Assembly: GCA_047609825.1 (NCBI GenBank)
Contig: JBLFXJ010000094.1
Coordinates: 1 to 23,225 of the forward strand
Direction: 5' to 3'
DNA length: 23,225 bases
Source of the DNA: GCA-2862545 sp047609825
GTDB lineage: Bacteria; Myxococcota_A; UBA796; GCA-2862545
Positions 22,872 to 23,225 of the stretch are shown piece after piece (positions within the stretch are counted from its first letter, which is position 1; each line of letters starts with the position of its first letter). The notes under the pieces are model-generated. The model saw only the letters and a program-made list of their open reading frames with translations. It was not told the DNA's origin and did not search any database. A program made the position numbers and the translations under genes.

Positions 22872-23225
22872 CTACTCGTCGTCACCGCGAACGTCGCCGC
22901 CACCATAGTCGCGAATATCGATAACGGCGGGCGAACCGTGCACAAAGACCGTGCCCGTGCCGTATGTCTGGCCCGAGATGGCGTCGAGCGCGTACGCATA
23001 GGTGTCGCCATTGCCCCGCAGCTCGAGCTCGACTTCGCCTGCAACCAAGCGGCGGCCATCGAAGGTGCCCACCTTCTTCGAAGTGAGCGAGAGCGTGTTC
23101 GCCATCCCGTACAGGCGCACCTGACCCTCGCCGTTCATGGCGACCTCGACGAGGTCGGCGTCCACTCCCGTCGCGATCATGTCGCCCCAGCCTTCGGACA
23201 CGAAGCTGGACATCGTGGGCGCCGT
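22872..23225 (-). CDS. DUF2807-like adhesin-head protein, 5' end outside window
   Basis: C-terminal part of a beta-solenoid-like protein, 117 residues in the window. The frame is open to the window edge, and the first in-window Met (23213) lies within what looks like mid-domain, so the gene almost certainly continues. Features resembling the DUF2807 (putative autotransporter adhesin head, GIN) domain: repeated short strands with Gly-rich turns (GEGQVRLYGMANTLSL), then VELELRGNGDTYAYALDAIS, where DUF2807 has A...V.v.G.gdv.v.....L, and GTGTVFVHGSPAVIDI like GsGnVyY.G.P.v. It ends GGGDVRGDDE. These proteins are usually exported; the signal is not visible here. Identification is moderate. Confidence 0.6.
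   Translation of the reverse strand, partial: TAPTMSSFVSEGWGDMIATGVDADLVEVAMNGEGQVRLYGMANTLSLTSKKVGTFDGRRLVAGEVELELRGNGDTYAYALDAISGQTYGTGTVFVHGSPAVIDIRDYGGGDVRGDDE

Noticed and set aside
1..23225. Search for tRNA/rRNA genes, CRISPR repeats, transposases, integrases, phage or known anti-phage defence genes
   Set aside because: None recognised; base composition and gene spacing are even throughout, so there is no sign of a mobile island.

Overview
The window is uniformly GC-rich, densely coding bacterial chromosome. It holds 17 protein genes, with no RNA gene, insertion sequence, phage gene or CRISPR array that I can see. The gene mix suggests a myxobacterium-like organism (Myxococcota or a neighbouring delta-proteobacterial lineage): two eukaryote-like Ser/Thr kinases side by side, four or more short-signal lipoproteins with AGC/IAC/LGC lipoboxes, a bacterial tricorn protease, phosphatidylcholine synthase, and a very long sigma-70 factor with an acidic linker. 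This placement is inference from gene content; there is no rRNA or marker gene to confirm it.

Layout. 33-3120 (+) is a tightly overlapping set: a PlsB/PlsC-type acyltransferase, a GpsA-like dehydrogenase whose catalytic residues are largely replaced, and a DUF938 methyltransferase. 3107-5934 (-) holds a haloalkane-dehalogenase-like hydrolase and, upstream of it, a lipoprotein metallopeptidase related to family M49 with an EF-hand loop. 6075-8635 (+) is phosphatidylcholine synthase followed, in a 4-base overlap and apparently from a CTG start, by a membrane Ser/Thr kinase with a PhnD-like solute-binding domain outside the membrane. 8645-11075 (-) is a soluble Ser/Thr kinase and a CobW/G3E GTPase. 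11118-14327 (+) is a complete tricorn-type protease, overlapping tail-to-tail by 86 bases with a phytase-like propeller lipoprotein (-). 15364-16497 (+) is a DUF3810 membrane metalloprotease-like protein. 16519-19161 (-) encodes an 880-residue sigma factor whose N-terminal half is not sigma-like and includes a YkvA/DUF1232-like segment. 19260-21274 (+) is an AidB-type acyl-CoA dehydrogenase plus a small cysteine-rich lipoprotein. 21357-23225 (-) is a SPOR-like lipoprotein and the C-terminal part of a DUF2807-like protein cut by the window end.

How they may work together: three genes (acyltransferase, GpsA-like, Pcs) point to glycerophospholipid synthesis, and several others to envelope proteins and phospho-signalling. 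The two most unusual architectures are the YkvA-sigma fusion and the kinase with a periplasmic-binding-protein sensor. The GpsA-like protein may be a pseudoenzyme or have a new substrate. No gap between genes exceeds about 140 bases.
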